From positions 186,001 through 250,000 of the forward strand of contig NZ_LIFX01000010.1 of NCBI RefSeq assembly GCF_001297775.1: 64,000 nt of DNA, given 5' to 3'. Below the pieces are notes generated by a model that was not told where the DNA came from, did no database searches, and was given only the letters and a program-made list of their open reading frames with translations. Position 1 is the stretch's first letter. The number at the start of each line of letters is the position of its first letter. Origin of the DNA: Trabulsiella odontotermitis. Its GTDB lineage: Bacteria; Pseudomonadota; Gammaproteobacteria; Enterobacterales; Enterobacteriaceae. This document shows, piece by piece, positions 46,610 through 55,795 of the stretch. The position numbers and the translations under genes were made by a program.

Positions 46610-48412
46610 ATGAGTGTCTGGCCGCTTGAAAACGATCGCTTTCTGGTTGCAGTGCACGCGACAGGCGCTGAGCTATCCAGTATCCGCGATAAACTTGCTG
46701 GTCGTGAGTGGCTGTGGCAACCGCGGCCAGGCGTCTGGAATAACTCGGCCACCATGCTGTTTCCGGTGGTCGGGGCGCTTGTCCATGAAGGCGTCCGGGT
46801 TGACGGACAGTTCCTGCCACTATCGGCACACGGCTTTTTGCGAGGTCAGACATTTACCTGCATTGAGCAGAGTGTTAATCACCTGGTGCTGGAAGCCCGG
46901 GCCACACCTGAAACTCTGGGTCTGTGGCCATGGTGCTGGCGGGTTCAGCTACAAATCGCGTTGCATGAAGACGGGCTCAGTGTGAGACAACATGTCTTTA
47001 ATGATGACCTTCAGTCTTTCTGGTATTCCATTGGCTGGCACCCGGGATTCGCACTGCCAGTGGCCAGCAAAACGGGCTGGCATGTTAAGTTTGGTGAAAA
47101 GGCTGTCAGAGGACCCTTTACGACTCGTAACAGAATGCTGGTAACGGAAGGTCAGAATCAGAAAGTTACGTCCTTTCCGCTGACAGAGGCATCCTTCCGT
47201 GATGGCGCCATTTACTTCGGCGACTGCCAGCAGCAACAGGTCCTGATTTGCTCACCTGACGGAACAATTGTCATGACGCTTGAAACAGCTGAACACGACT
47301 GGCTGGCACTCTGGAGCGTCCCTGGCGCTGACCTGCTCTGTATCGAGCCACTCGCCGGGACGACCGATGCGCCTGATTTTGACGGAAATGCAGAGAATAA
47401 GCGCGGAATACGACATCTTGCGCCGGGTCAGAGCCAGGTATTTAGCGTCAGACTGCGCTTTGCGGTGGACGCACATGCAGGGATTGACAGAATACCTGTT
47501 ATTTTTCATGCAAAAGGGTCAGGTGCTGCAATGAGCGTAAATCGCGAAAATGTGCGGGTGTATATCAGTAATGTACTGGGTGGACTCGGTGAAACGGACC
47601 AGCATATTGCCCGGTTTATTCTGGAGCAATCTGCGGCAGTGGCGCAGATGCCGGTGCGTAAACTGGCTGAAGCCATGTCGGTCAGCGAAGCAACTATCGT
47701 GCGCTTTTGCAAAAAAATTGGTTATACCGGACTGCTTGAACTGAAAGCGGCCCTTAAACGCGAGTTGCTGGACGATCGCGAACAAGTGTTACCATCTTCC
47801 CCGGATATTTTCCTGGATGATACCCGCAACGATGTGGCGCAGAAGATTGCCATGACGGTGGAAACTACCCTGAATGAGACCATCGGTCTGCTGGATATGA
47901 AAGTGGTCAACCCGGTGGTCGAAAGGTTTCTGACAGCTAACCGTGTTCTGTTCGTAGGTTTTGGAGCTTCTGGTCTTTCTGCAATGGAAGCTCGTGACAA
48001 AATGAACCGTCAGGGCATTGATTCGGAAGCCTACACCGACCGTTTCACCATGACTCTGAAACTCGCCAACCTCAAACCCGAAGACCTGGTGGTCGCGTTT
48101 TCTCACTCTGGCGAAACGCCGGAAGTGGTGAATGCTTTCCGGCTGGCCAAAAAAGCGGGGGCACAGTGTCTGGCCATAACGCACAGCCCACAGTCACCGC
48201 TGACTGAACTGGCGGATACCTGGTTGCTGACCAGTGGCAGCGCTGGCCCCTACCAAGGCGACTCGATCGCCACCCGTATGTCACAGCTCTTCATAATTGA
48301 GTTTTTGTGCACAGAAATCACTCGGCACAACCTTCGCGACAGCGCATCAACCGGACTGTCGATTAAAGAATTACTGATAAAAGAAAGGATTAAACGTGAG
48401 TCTACAGGATAA
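46610..48412 (+). CDS. Fusion of aldose 1-epimerase-like domain with RpiR-family regulator
   Basis: 600-residue protein with no stop between two parts. Residues 1 to about 300 resemble the galactose mutarotase/aldose 1-epimerase fold (LSAHGFLRG, WHPGFALPV, CIEPLAGTTD). From M308 the sequence is an RpiR regulator: helix-turn-helix MPVRKLAEAMSVSEATIVRFC and a SIS sugar-phosphate domain (RVLFVGFGASGLSA, VVAFSHSGETPEV). ATG 47531 (M308) has a weak GGTG site, so the regulator may also be made alone. It probably senses the sugar phosphate of this pathway and controls the divergent promoters. Confidence 0.85.
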   Translation: MSVWPLENDRFLVAVHATGAELSSIRDKLAGREWLWQPRPGVWNNSATMLFPVVGALVHEGVRVDGQFLPLSAHGFLRGQTFTCIEQSVNHLVLEARATPETLGLWPWCWRVQLQIALHEDGLSVRQHVFNDDLQSFWYSIGWHPGFALPVASKTGWHVKFGEKAVRGPFTTRNRMLVTEGQNQKVTSFPLTEASFRDGAIYFGDCQQQQVLICSPDGTIVMTLETAEHDWLALWSVPGADLLCIEPLAGTTDAPDFDGNAENKRGIRHLAPGQSQVFSVRLRFAVDAHAGIDRIPVIFHAKGSGAAMSVNRENVRVYISNVLGGLGETDQHIARFILEQSAAVAQMPVRKLAEAMSVSEATIVRFCKKIGYTGLLELKAALKRELLDDREQVLPSSPDIFLDDTRNDVAQKIAMTVETTLNETIGLLDMKVVNPVVERFLTANRVLFVGFGASGLSAMEARDKMNRQGIDSEAYTDRFTMTLKLANLKPEDLVVAFSHSGETPEVVNAFRLAKKAGAQCLAITHSPQSPLTELADTWLLTSGSAGPYQGDSIATRMSQLFIIEFLCTEITRHNLRDSASTGLSIKELLIKERIKRESTG

Positions 48413-48785
48413 CAGTCAGTCAACACACCCAAAGGGTAAGTGGTGGCTTGCCGGCAAAACCCCCGATTACCGTTTTACGCTCGCCAATGAACGTACTTTT
48501 CTTGCCTGGATCCGTACTGCTCTGGCGCTGATGGCGGGCGCTGTCGGCATCGAGCAGTTCGCCCCCCAAATATCTTCTGCTGAACTGCGTATCGGCATCT
48601 CAATGCTACTCCTGGTAGCTGCGTCAGCCATGGGGTTTATGGCATGGCGACGCTGGCGCCGGAATGAGTATGCAATGCGTCTTGAAAACAATTTACCCTA
48701 CACTCGTGCGCTGGTCATTCTGGCGGCGCTTATGATCTTCCTGGCAATATTGCTGGGAGTGTTACTGTGGCAGGGAAGACCATAG
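48396..48785 (+). CDS. YidH-like inner-membrane protein (DUF202)
   Basis: 129-residue protein with the DUF202 motif YRFTLANERTFLAWIRTALAL and three membrane helices. E. coli yidH sits in the yidFGHIJ sulfatase neighbourhood, as here. Function unknown. It starts with GTG 48396, overlapping the fusion gene stop. Confidence 0.85.
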   Translation: MSLQDNSQSTHPKGKWWLAGKTPDYRFTLANERTFLAWIRTALALMAGAVGIEQFAPQISSAELRIGISMLLLVAASAMGFMAWRRWRRNEYAMRLENNLPYTRALVILAALMIFLAILLGVLLWQGRP

Positions 48786-49063
48786 TGAGAAGAGATCCGG
48801 GCCTGCAACCGGAGCGTACGCACCTGTCCTGGCGCAGAACTGGCTGGTCGATGGTTGTGCCGGGGTTACTGTGCCTGCGGGGCTGGAGTCATACCGGAAA
48901 TGCGTTATATGTGCTGTCTGGGATATTGTTGCTAAGTGGCGCTATTGCGATGTTTTGTGGTATCGCTAAACAGCGGCATAACCTTGTATCACTGATTATT
49001 GTTGTTACCGGCGTGTTGCTCGTATTGATGTTGCTATCTCAAGTAAATATAGGGAGACCCTGA
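48767..49063 (+). CDS. YidG-like inner-membrane protein (DUF202)
   Basis: 98-residue partner of the YidH-like protein: RRDPGLQPERTHLSWRRTGWS is the DUF202 core, followed by two or three helices. GTG 48767 or GTG 48784 could be the start. Last gene of the sulfatase operon; 50 bases beyond it the truncated integrase begins. Confidence 0.82.
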   Translation: MAGKTIVRRDPGLQPERTHLSWRRTGWSMVVPGLLCLRGWSHTGNALYVLSGILLLSGAIAMFCGIAKQRHNLVSLIIVVTGVLLVLMLLSQVNIGRP

Positions 49064-49112
49064 CCGCTTTCCCCGCATTTAAAATGCATGATGTCTGGTG
49101 CTGATATACTAG

Positions 49113-50246
49113 CGGTTTCAGTATCGCTTTAGCGGCAAGCAAAAAGTATTAGCACTAGGGGTTTATCCTACGATTTCTCTCGCTGATGCTCGCAGAAAGC
49201 GTGATGAAGCCAGGAAGCTCATTTCCAATGGTATCGATCCTTCTGAGAAAAAGAAGGAAGACAAGATTGAGCAAAGTGGGGCACTGACTTTCGAAGCTGT
49301 AGCCAGAAACTGGCACGCAAACAATAAAAAATGGTCAGAAGATCATAGTAAACGTGTACTAAAAAGTTTGGAAGATAACCTTTTTCCCTTCATTGGCAAA
49401 CGCAACATTGCTGATCTGAAGACTCGTGATCTTTTGGCTCCGGTTAGGACTGTTGAGATGTCTGGGCGCATTGAGGTTGCTTCTCGTCTTCAGCAGCGTA
49501 CAACAGCAATTATGCGCTACGCTGTTCAAAGTGGCTTGCTCGACTACAATCCGGCGCAAGAGATGGCTGGAGCTGTAGCGACGGCTAAACGCATTTATCG
49601 TCCCGCTCTAAATTTTGATCGTATTCCTGAACTGCTGGGGCATATCGAATGCTATAAGGGGAGAGAGCTGACCAAACTGGCTGTCCAGCTCACTTTGTTG
49701 GTATTTATCCGTTCAAGTGAATTACTTTTTGCCCGTTGGTCGGAAATCGATTTTGAAAATGCAATGTGGACTATCCCGGCTGAACGAGACCCACTACCTG
49801 GCGTGAAGCATTCTCATCGTGGTTCTAAGATGCATACACCCCACCTTGTCCCGTTAAGCCGCCAATCACTTAAAGTCCTGGAAGAAATTAGAGAAATCAG
49901 TGGTGATCGTGAGTTGGTTTTCATTGGCGATCATGATCCACGTAAACCTATGAGTGAAAATACGGTAAACAAAGCGCTGCGTGCTATGGGCTATGATACG
50001 AAAGTAGACGTTTGTGGGCATGGCTTCAGAACTATGGCGTGTAGTTCGTTGATTGAGTCAGGCTTGTGGACAAAAGATGCAGTAGAGCGGCAGATGAGTC
50101 ATGTGGAACGTAATTCTGTGCGAGCGGCTTATATCCATAAGGCTGAGCATTTGGATGAGCGTAGATTGATGTTGCAATGGTGGGCCGACTATCTTGATAT
50201 TTTGCAAGTGCGGTACGTATCACCATTTGATTTCAAAAGGGAATAG
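49113..50246 (+). pseudogene. P4-type integrase lacking its N terminus
   Basis: Open frame from 49113 (directly after a TAG) reading RFQYRFSGKQKVLALGVYPT, which aligns about 40 residues into a P4 integrase. The catalytic half looks intact: Arg in VFIRSSELLFARW, His-x-x-Arg in HGFRTMACSS and Tyr in VRAAYIHK. There is no start codon at the true beginning; a TTG at 49368 gives only the second half. The att site and 5' end have been lost at the junction with the sulfatase operon. Confidence 0.8.
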
Positions 50247-50275
50247 TTCCCAAAATTTACATTATTGTCAAAATG

Positions 50276-50300
50276 CCTCCTGCTTAGGCAGGAGGGTTTT
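50276..50300 (+). terminator. Rho-independent terminator after the integrase
   Basis: CCTCCTGC-TTAG-GCAGGAGG stem (50276-50295) followed by GTTTT. It separates the integrase from the DUF6387-like gene. Confidence 0.8.
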
Positions 50301-50355
50301 CCATTTTCTACGCAACAGCATATGATATGGTTACGTATCATTCATGGTAGATAAT

Positions 50356-51141
50356 ATGAAAAACTGGAAACCGGAACATAACAAAGAAATTCAGACTTGG
50401 TTTAATATAGATACTTATCGTCGCTTCGAAGAACTTACACTGATTAGGTTCTTCCATGAATTGTGGGCGCGCACATTGTTCTTCAAAAGTTACCGGGAAA
50501 ACTTTGAATCTAGGGTTTTGATGGGCTACTTCGAAAAAATCTTTAGTGGCAACCCGTTTCTGATTGAGGAAAAGCAACTCAGCTATATGACCCCGGATAA
50601 CCGTTTGTTTCAGCCGTCCCATTTCTTTCTCACCACACTTGAACGATTGGCAGAACTAAGTATCATCGCAATGCAACGGGGTAATTATGTATGGCATGGT
50701 GATGATAGGTATTCCATCAATGGAGAAATACAGGAAGAAGCTCTCTTAGAGAGTTTGCCTGATCAATTCGAAAAAACGGTTATGCTGGAAATTGATCTCT
50801 CAAGTGGTACAGACGAAGAAATTGCAGAATCACTCAAAGCAGCATTACCACAATGGCGTAAGTACATGGAAATAGATGAGAACCCATTAGACTCGGTTCG
50901 TTTCGGGTATGGGACGATAAAGAAGCTTATCAATTATCGCATCATACCTATGCTTGACATCCTAGTTTGGGCTGAAATAAAAAAGGTTCGGATCTCTGAC
51001 GACAGATTATCTAGATTATTGTATGCAGATGATATCGAAGAAAGTGAAATGCGATTATCACAGCAAATTAAAGATACTGACCGACCTCTTGCCCTTAAAG
51101 CCTCAACAATTGACTTCATCAGGCAGTTTCATTTTTTATAA
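50356..51141 (+). CDS. DUF6387-like protein, copy 2 (C terminus shortened by frameshift)
   Basis: 261 residues, closely similar throughout to the protein at 20217-21062. The frame ends at RQFHFL because of one missing base in a T-run: the paralogue reads CATTTCTTCATA where this copy has CATTTTTTATA. Beyond the stop, the DNA to 51200 still encodes the missing tail in another frame (NKNNHLKKMKISDVIKLTD). So it is either a truncated pseudogene or a variant with a dispensable tail. ATG 50356 aligns with copy 1; an ATG at 50344 is possible. Confidence 0.7.
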   Translation: MKNWKPEHNKEIQTWFNIDTYRRFEELTLIRFFHELWARTLFFKSYRENFESRVLMGYFEKIFSGNPFLIEEKQLSYMTPDNRLFQPSHFFLTTLERLAELSIIAMQRGNYVWHGDDRYSINGEIQEEALLESLPDQFEKTVMLEIDLSSGTDEEIAESLKAALPQWRKYMEIDENPLDSVRFGYGTIKKLINYRIIPMLDILVWAEIKKVRISDDRLSRLLYADDIEESEMRLSQQIKDTDRPLALKASTIDFIRQFHFL

Positions 51142-51356
51142 ACAAGAACAATCATTTGAAAAAAATGAAAATTTCTGATGTAATTAAACTTACAGATTAA
51201 TGTTAATATAACATACCTTTATGTTTGGATACAGCAACCTCAACCGGTTGTTTCTATTATAAAATACGATTTTGGTTTTCGCTGGTTTACTATGAAAGTT
51301 AAAATATGTAATTAATGCTCAAAAAGTATAGCAATTAAGAGAAATGCGAGGTTATC

Positions 51357-52688
51357 TTGGAATCTACTAAATATCAAGTTTTCCTGAGTTCCACATATTC
51401 TGACTTAGCAGAAGAAAGAGAAAGTATTATAAAAGCTATTTTGGAAATGTATCATATCCCTATTGGGATGGAGATGTTCAGTGCTGAAGATGAAGACCAG
51501 TGGGAAATTATCAGACGAACGATTGAAGTTAGTGATTATTATATTCTTGTTTTAGGTTTAAGATATGGCTCAAAAACATCAGATGGCATTAGTTTCACAC
51601 AAAAAGAATATGAGTATGCCTTAGAAAGAAAGATACCTATTCTTGCGTTTGTCATGAAAGACAATGTGCCTCTACCAATAGATAGAAGGGACGATGATCT
51701 CTCAGAAATTAATGGATTTAGAGAATTGGTGTTAAGAAATTCAAAAATGGCTCAATTTTGGGAGACAAAAGACCAACTTATAAAAAGCGTATCAATTTCA
51801 TTGATGAAGCAGATCATGCAGAAACCTGGGATAGGATGGATTCGTGGTGATAAGGCAGATATCGATGGAGCGCTTTCAAAAGAGTTAACATCTTTGAGTA
51901 AAGAAAACAGAGAATTACGAAAAAGAGTTTTGGATCTTGAATCAAAAATTTCATTTAGAAAGCCATCGATCGATGTTTCCATAAATAAACCGACTATCGA
52001 TGAAAATTTCAATTCATATGAAATCCTAACGATGCCTGATGTTTTGAGGTTACAAAATGTGCCATCACATTTACATGAGTATATCTCTGAAGATGACATA
52101 GAGGAATATAATAGGGAGATTCCAAGTCAAAATGAATTATTTAATTATAATAAAGAAATTGAAAGATTTTATAAGATAAATAATTATTCCTCAGCACTTG
52201 AAATATTAGTGTCTAATATAGGAAGTATAAAAGCAACTAATGTATATATAGATATCGAATTTCCTGATGCTTTTTTCATTTATGAGAATGATGACACATT
52301 CAGTGAGCCTGAATCGCCTCTTCCAGTTAATCCTATAATTCGAGCGAAATCGGAATATAGTAAAAATAAATATATGCAAAATTCTGCATTATCCCGTTTA
52401 CAGACACAGTTAGGTGGTGGTTATAGTGTGATGGATCGTTTTCCATCTTTGAATAATAATCTATCATTTCTGAGTAAAATTCCACCTATTAATCAAAAGT
52501 GGTGGACAAAACTTGATGGAAGAAAAATTACGATAAAAATTGATAATTTATTACACACGAGAGAGTCATCATTTGATGATGAATACATGATAGTTCCTTT
52601 AACAACAGGAAAGCATATAATTGAGGTCAGGATTATATGTGAGGAATATGAAGAAATAGAAACTAGATATATTGAAATTGATATATAA
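51357..52688 (+). CDS. DUF4062-domain protein, putative defence effector
   Basis: 443-residue protein. Residues 5-150 form a DUF4062 domain (YQVFLSSTYSDLAEERESI, then DYYILVLGLRYGS), a TIR/Rossmann-like fold common in NTPase-type immune proteins. A coiled coil (LSKENRELRKRVLDLESK, about residues 180-200) and an unrecognised beta-rich C-terminal half follow. It starts at TTG 51357 behind GAGG. It has no NTPase or protease domain of the usual DUF4062 architectures. The C-terminal half may be a sensor; that is inference. Confidence 0.75.
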   Translation: MESTKYQVFLSSTYSDLAEERESIIKAILEMYHIPIGMEMFSAEDEDQWEIIRRTIEVSDYYILVLGLRYGSKTSDGISFTQKEYEYALERKIPILAFVMKDNVPLPIDRRDDDLSEINGFRELVLRNSKMAQFWETKDQLIKSVSISLMKQIMQKPGIGWIRGDKADIDGALSKELTSLSKENRELRKRVLDLESKISFRKPSIDVSINKPTIDENFNSYEILTMPDVLRLQNVPSHLHEYISEDDIEEYNREIPSQNELFNYNKEIERFYKINNYSSALEILVSNIGSIKATNVYIDIEFPDAFFIYENDDTFSEPESPLPVNPIIRAKSEYSKNKYMQNSALSRLQTQLGGGYSVMDRFPSLNNNLSFLSKIPPINQKWWTKLDGRKITIKIDNLLHTRESSFDDEYMIVPLTTGKHIIEVRIICEEYEEIETRYIEIDI

Positions 52689-52861
52689 AAAATTCATGTG
52701 ATTAATAGTGTACACCTGATCCGACAGAAACTTGTAGAAATAATCGGTAACTGTCAGGTCAGGTCTGAGCTAAAACAGTTGAATTAGTGAAATTTGTCAA
52801 GCTGAGTATTAACTATCATATCTTATAATTCTCACTCATGTTAAGTTTTTAGGCTATAAGT

Positions 52862-53416
52862 TCAAGACCGCTTTAATTCTTTTGGTAAAAAGGCATCAAT
52901 TTCACTATCTGAAAAAGTCATATCCTCCAGTTCCTTTAGAGCCTTTTGCGCGGCTATATAAGCTTTGTAATTTGTGCTCGGAGAACCTGCGTATACAGAC
53001 TGTAATTCTTTTGTAAGTTTATCTCTTTTTTCTCTTATTTTATCAAGGGATATATCCCCAATACGAATATCAGTCAACAATGAAAGATATTCTTCTCTTA
53101 TAATCCATAGATCACAGCCAGCTTGCCGATGCTTTTGAGCTAGTTCTCCTAAATCATAATTTTTAGTATATGTATTTAAAATCAAAAGGATGGTTGAGAG
53201 GACAACACTGATAATAGCGCTAACGTTGCCCTTGTCAAAGAAAGTTGAAACTATTCCACCTGTAACTAATGCTGACACGACTATTTGCCATAATTTTATG
53301 TTTTCATGCTTACGGATAAGTATGTCAGCACATTTTTCATGAGTTTTATGGGAGTAAACGACCCGTCCGTAACATTCTCTTATCTGCCCTTCAAGGATTA
53401 AACGGTCTTCATTCAT
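52862..53416 (-). CDS. SLATT-domain two-helix membrane effector
   Basis: 184-residue protein with two adjacent membrane helices (LWQIVVSALVTGGIVSTFF and AIISVVLSTILLILNTY) and a C-terminal helical region, the layout of SLATT proteins predicted to open membrane pores when a cyclic nucleotide is sensed. It overlaps the nucleotidyltransferase gene by 8 bases. ATG 53416 is preferred over the GTG one codon upstream. Confidence 0.82.
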   Translation of the reverse strand: MNEDRLILEGQIRECYGRVVYSHKTHEKCADILIRKHENIKLWQIVVSALVTGGIVSTFFDKGNVSAIISVVLSTILLILNTYTKNYDLGELAQKHRQAGCDLWIIREEYLSLLTDIRIGDISLDKIREKRDKLTKELQSVYAGSPSTNYKAYIAAQKALKELEDMTFSDSEIDAFLPKELKRS

Positions 53417-54722
53417 CACGGTTCCCCTCGATTACTATTGGTACATGAATTCTATCTTTGGCAACGACAACTCCGTCTTTAACACAATAGCATTCGACAA
53501 TGTGATCCCCACGAAAATTGGTGGACTCTATTTTCTGTCTCATCCCGGCATCTGCAACTATTTGTCCTCGAAAATTATTTTTTCTCTTTGCCACTTCACC
53601 TCTATTCAATACTTTCCAGTATATATCATAAGGTTGTATAACTGAAATCTCTTTCACCTCAAACTTTAAATCCTTTTTATTTCGTAGAGGAATATGTCTT
53701 GAGATCATATCACGCAGAAAAAACTCTCGAAAACCATTTTGTTTCACTTCACAATCAATTTTTATGTTTTCCTTAATATCCACAGGGAATTTATCTTCGA
53801 TAAATTCTTCTGTGTTTTTCCATGTTGCGTGGGTATGGATCGAAAGGGATGCCTTTGATACAGTTTCAGCTTTCGGGAACGGGCGACCATAGACCTTTTT
53901 CCATTTATCATTTTCATTCGATTGACCGTTAGCATCAATTGCTTCAAGACACAGATGGTATGCTTTTTTAGCTTTCTTTTGAAATTTTTTCTTAACTTTC
54001 ACTCGTTGACGACTGCCAGGGGCTGAATACTCAGTTTGTTCTTCAAGTTCATGAATATACTTGAAAAAATCTCTACTTAACCAATCATAATAGTGATAGC
54101 TCTTATCATCATACTCAGTTGTTGAGTTTAGAAAATTGTATACCAGAGTATCAATCAGAAGCCCTCCCATAGCTAAGCCATGTTTGTTACGCCATGCCCT
54201 TATCATTTTACATAACCGACGGAGGTTGCTATTTTTGTTTGCGTCAAGGTTATTTATAGCTGTCATTTCAGCTCTGGGCTTCGTTATTTTCCAACTGCCA
54301 CCGTTTTTCGTGTCAGGATATTTATAACTACAATCCTCTTGTTCAAAAACAGGCTGAACTTCAACATGGAAATTGGTATAAGTTACAGTAACAACAAGTC
54401 TGTCCACACGAACTTTCGTCGTCGGATACCTTTTTAATATCGCTGATTTGACATCTTGAAGTAGTTCTAATTGTTTACCGTCTTTGTAATTATCCCATTT
54501 TGATTTAGGCATAATATATAGCATATCTAGATCTGAAATACCTCTGATTCCCGTTTTTCTCCCAAATGAACCCACTTGTAAAGTATTTGCTGTATTAGAT
54601 TCGGTATCTCTGAACTGTTTGTTTAAAGCAGTGGTTAATTCACCATAGCGAGAGCTGATTGTTTCTGCATTATTGATAGATAAATTTGATATAAACCCTG
54701 AAAACATTTCAGATATAGTCAT
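53409..54722 (-). CDS. CBASS-like SMODS nucleotidyltransferase with AGS-C sensor domain
   Basis: 437-residue CD-NTase. Catalytic motif GS (51-52)...D64-L-D66 in VGSFGRKTGIRGISDLDML, third acid E121 in NFHVEVQPVF. Residues about 350-437 resemble the AGS-C domain (YDIYWKVLNRGEVA, then FRGDHIVECYCVKDGVV), a proposed nucleotide-sensing module. It would make a cyclic or linear oligonucleotide that activates the SLATT partner on infection. Ribosome site GAGGAG precedes the ATG. No Cap2/Cap3 ubiquitin-like accessory genes, so a minimal CBASS-like pair. Confidence 0.88.
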   Translation of the reverse strand: MTISEMFSGFISNLSINNAETISSRYGELTTALNKQFRDTESNTANTLQVGSFGRKTGIRGISDLDMLYIMPKSKWDNYKDGKQLELLQDVKSAILKRYPTTKVRVDRLVVTVTYTNFHVEVQPVFEQEDCSYKYPDTKNGGSWKITKPRAEMTAINNLDANKNSNLRRLCKMIRAWRNKHGLAMGGLLIDTLVYNFLNSTTEYDDKSYHYYDWLSRDFFKYIHELEEQTEYSAPGSRQRVKVKKKFQKKAKKAYHLCLEAIDANGQSNENDKWKKVYGRPFPKAETVSKASLSIHTHATWKNTEEFIEDKFPVDIKENIKIDCEVKQNGFREFFLRDMISRHIPLRNKKDLKFEVKEISVIQPYDIYWKVLNRGEVAKRKNNFRGQIVADAGMRQKIESTNFRGDHIVECYCVKDGVVVAKDRIHVPIVIEGNRDE

Positions 54723-55519
54723 CGAATGAACTCCTCACTCTTAGATTTTTTGTTTATGTACGCTAAGGGTTTGCTACAACTTCACTTTGGATTTATGCTG
54801 TATGAATAAACAGTTATCTTAGCATAACTTATTCGAACGTTCAGGTGTTTATTTTTATTCATTAACATAATGATCTATAGTTATTTTTATGTAATATGCC
54901 CTCTGATCCGACTTGGCGGCACTCCCTACAGAAAAGGCATCAAAGCAGGTCAAAGCGGCATTTCATTTTTTTTCGTGGTCGCCGTATTTACATCAACGAA
55001 GGAAAGAACGCAAGTTAATCAATCTGTATCTACTTGATTAACATAGAATATGTCATCAACTTCCGCTTCTGGCAGAAAGCTGCCATATACAATAAGTTGA
55101 AGGGACGCTGTGAGGGAGAAGCGGAAGCTCACAATTGTCGCTACAGCCGATAGGGGCACTACTAACATTGGCGTATCGTATTGAAAGGGGAAAGGTCACC
55201 TCGGTCGTACACTCGAATTTATTAAACTGGTTCAGGATAAGCGTGACAATAATCGTTCACAGGCAATACCTGCCGGTGATGGCCCATCACGGCGACGTAG
55301 AAAACCAGCAGAAAAGAAATCCCAACGTTCGCTGAATGGTGACGATATGCTCGATGCGTTGAAGACATTACAGTCACGTTCTGAGGAAATGTTTGATACA
55401 AGGTAATAGCTTCAGTGTTAAGATATTTAAGGAGAATCTAAGTGAATCTCCAAAGTTTTAATCCAATAGCATCCATATTGTCAGCAACTAAAAATGGTAT
55501 ATAAGAAAGGTGAAAATAG
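54723..55519. other. Intergenic region with relics
   Basis: 797 bases without an intact gene. It contains the palindromic repeat copy B (55060-55127) and a start-less frame at 55206-55406 (RTLEFIKLVQDKRDNNRSQA... to SRSEEMFDTR) that reads like the C terminus of an unrecognised protein. The left part (54723-54900) carries the promoter region of the nucleotidyltransferase. Confidence 0.5.
55060..55127. repeat. About 68-bp palindromic repeat, copy B
   Basis: CTTCCGCTTCT (55060-55070) and AGAAGCGGAAG (55117-55127) are perfect 11-base arms of an inverted repeat. The inner part GGCAgaaAGC matches copy A at 37779-37845. Origin unknown. Confidence 0.55.
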
Positions 55520-55795
55520 ATGAAATTGAATCCTGAAAAATATAATAGAAAAATCACTCTATTATGTCCTGTATGCGGGAACTCAGAAATGGAACATGCC
55601 GAAGATTCGGAGATCGTCAAATGCATAGGATGCGGGAAAATATTCCCTTACGATGAGTTAATCCAAGAAAATGGCGTAAGTATTGATGCGCATGTTAATG
55701 AAGTAAAAGAAGAATTGACGAAGGATATACAAAAGCAGTTTAACGACATACTGAAGAAAGCTTTTAAGGGAAGTAAAAACATAAGGATCAAATAA
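55520..55795 (+). CDS. Zinc-ribbon protein (91 aa)
   Basis: 91-residue protein with a CPVCGNSE...KCIGCGK zinc ribbon (four Cys in two CxxC pairs, residues 16-40) and a charged helical tail (VNEVKEELTKDIQKQFNDIL). Its stop overlaps the start of the membrane-anchored gene (TAATG), so they form a two-gene unit. A GAAAGG site precedes the ATG. Function unknown; the pair lies among defence genes. Confidence 0.7.
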   Translation: MKLNPEKYNRKITLLCPVCGNSEMEHAEDSEIVKCIGCGKIFPYDELIQENGVSIDAHVNEVKEELTKDIQKQFNDILKKAFKGSKNIRIK

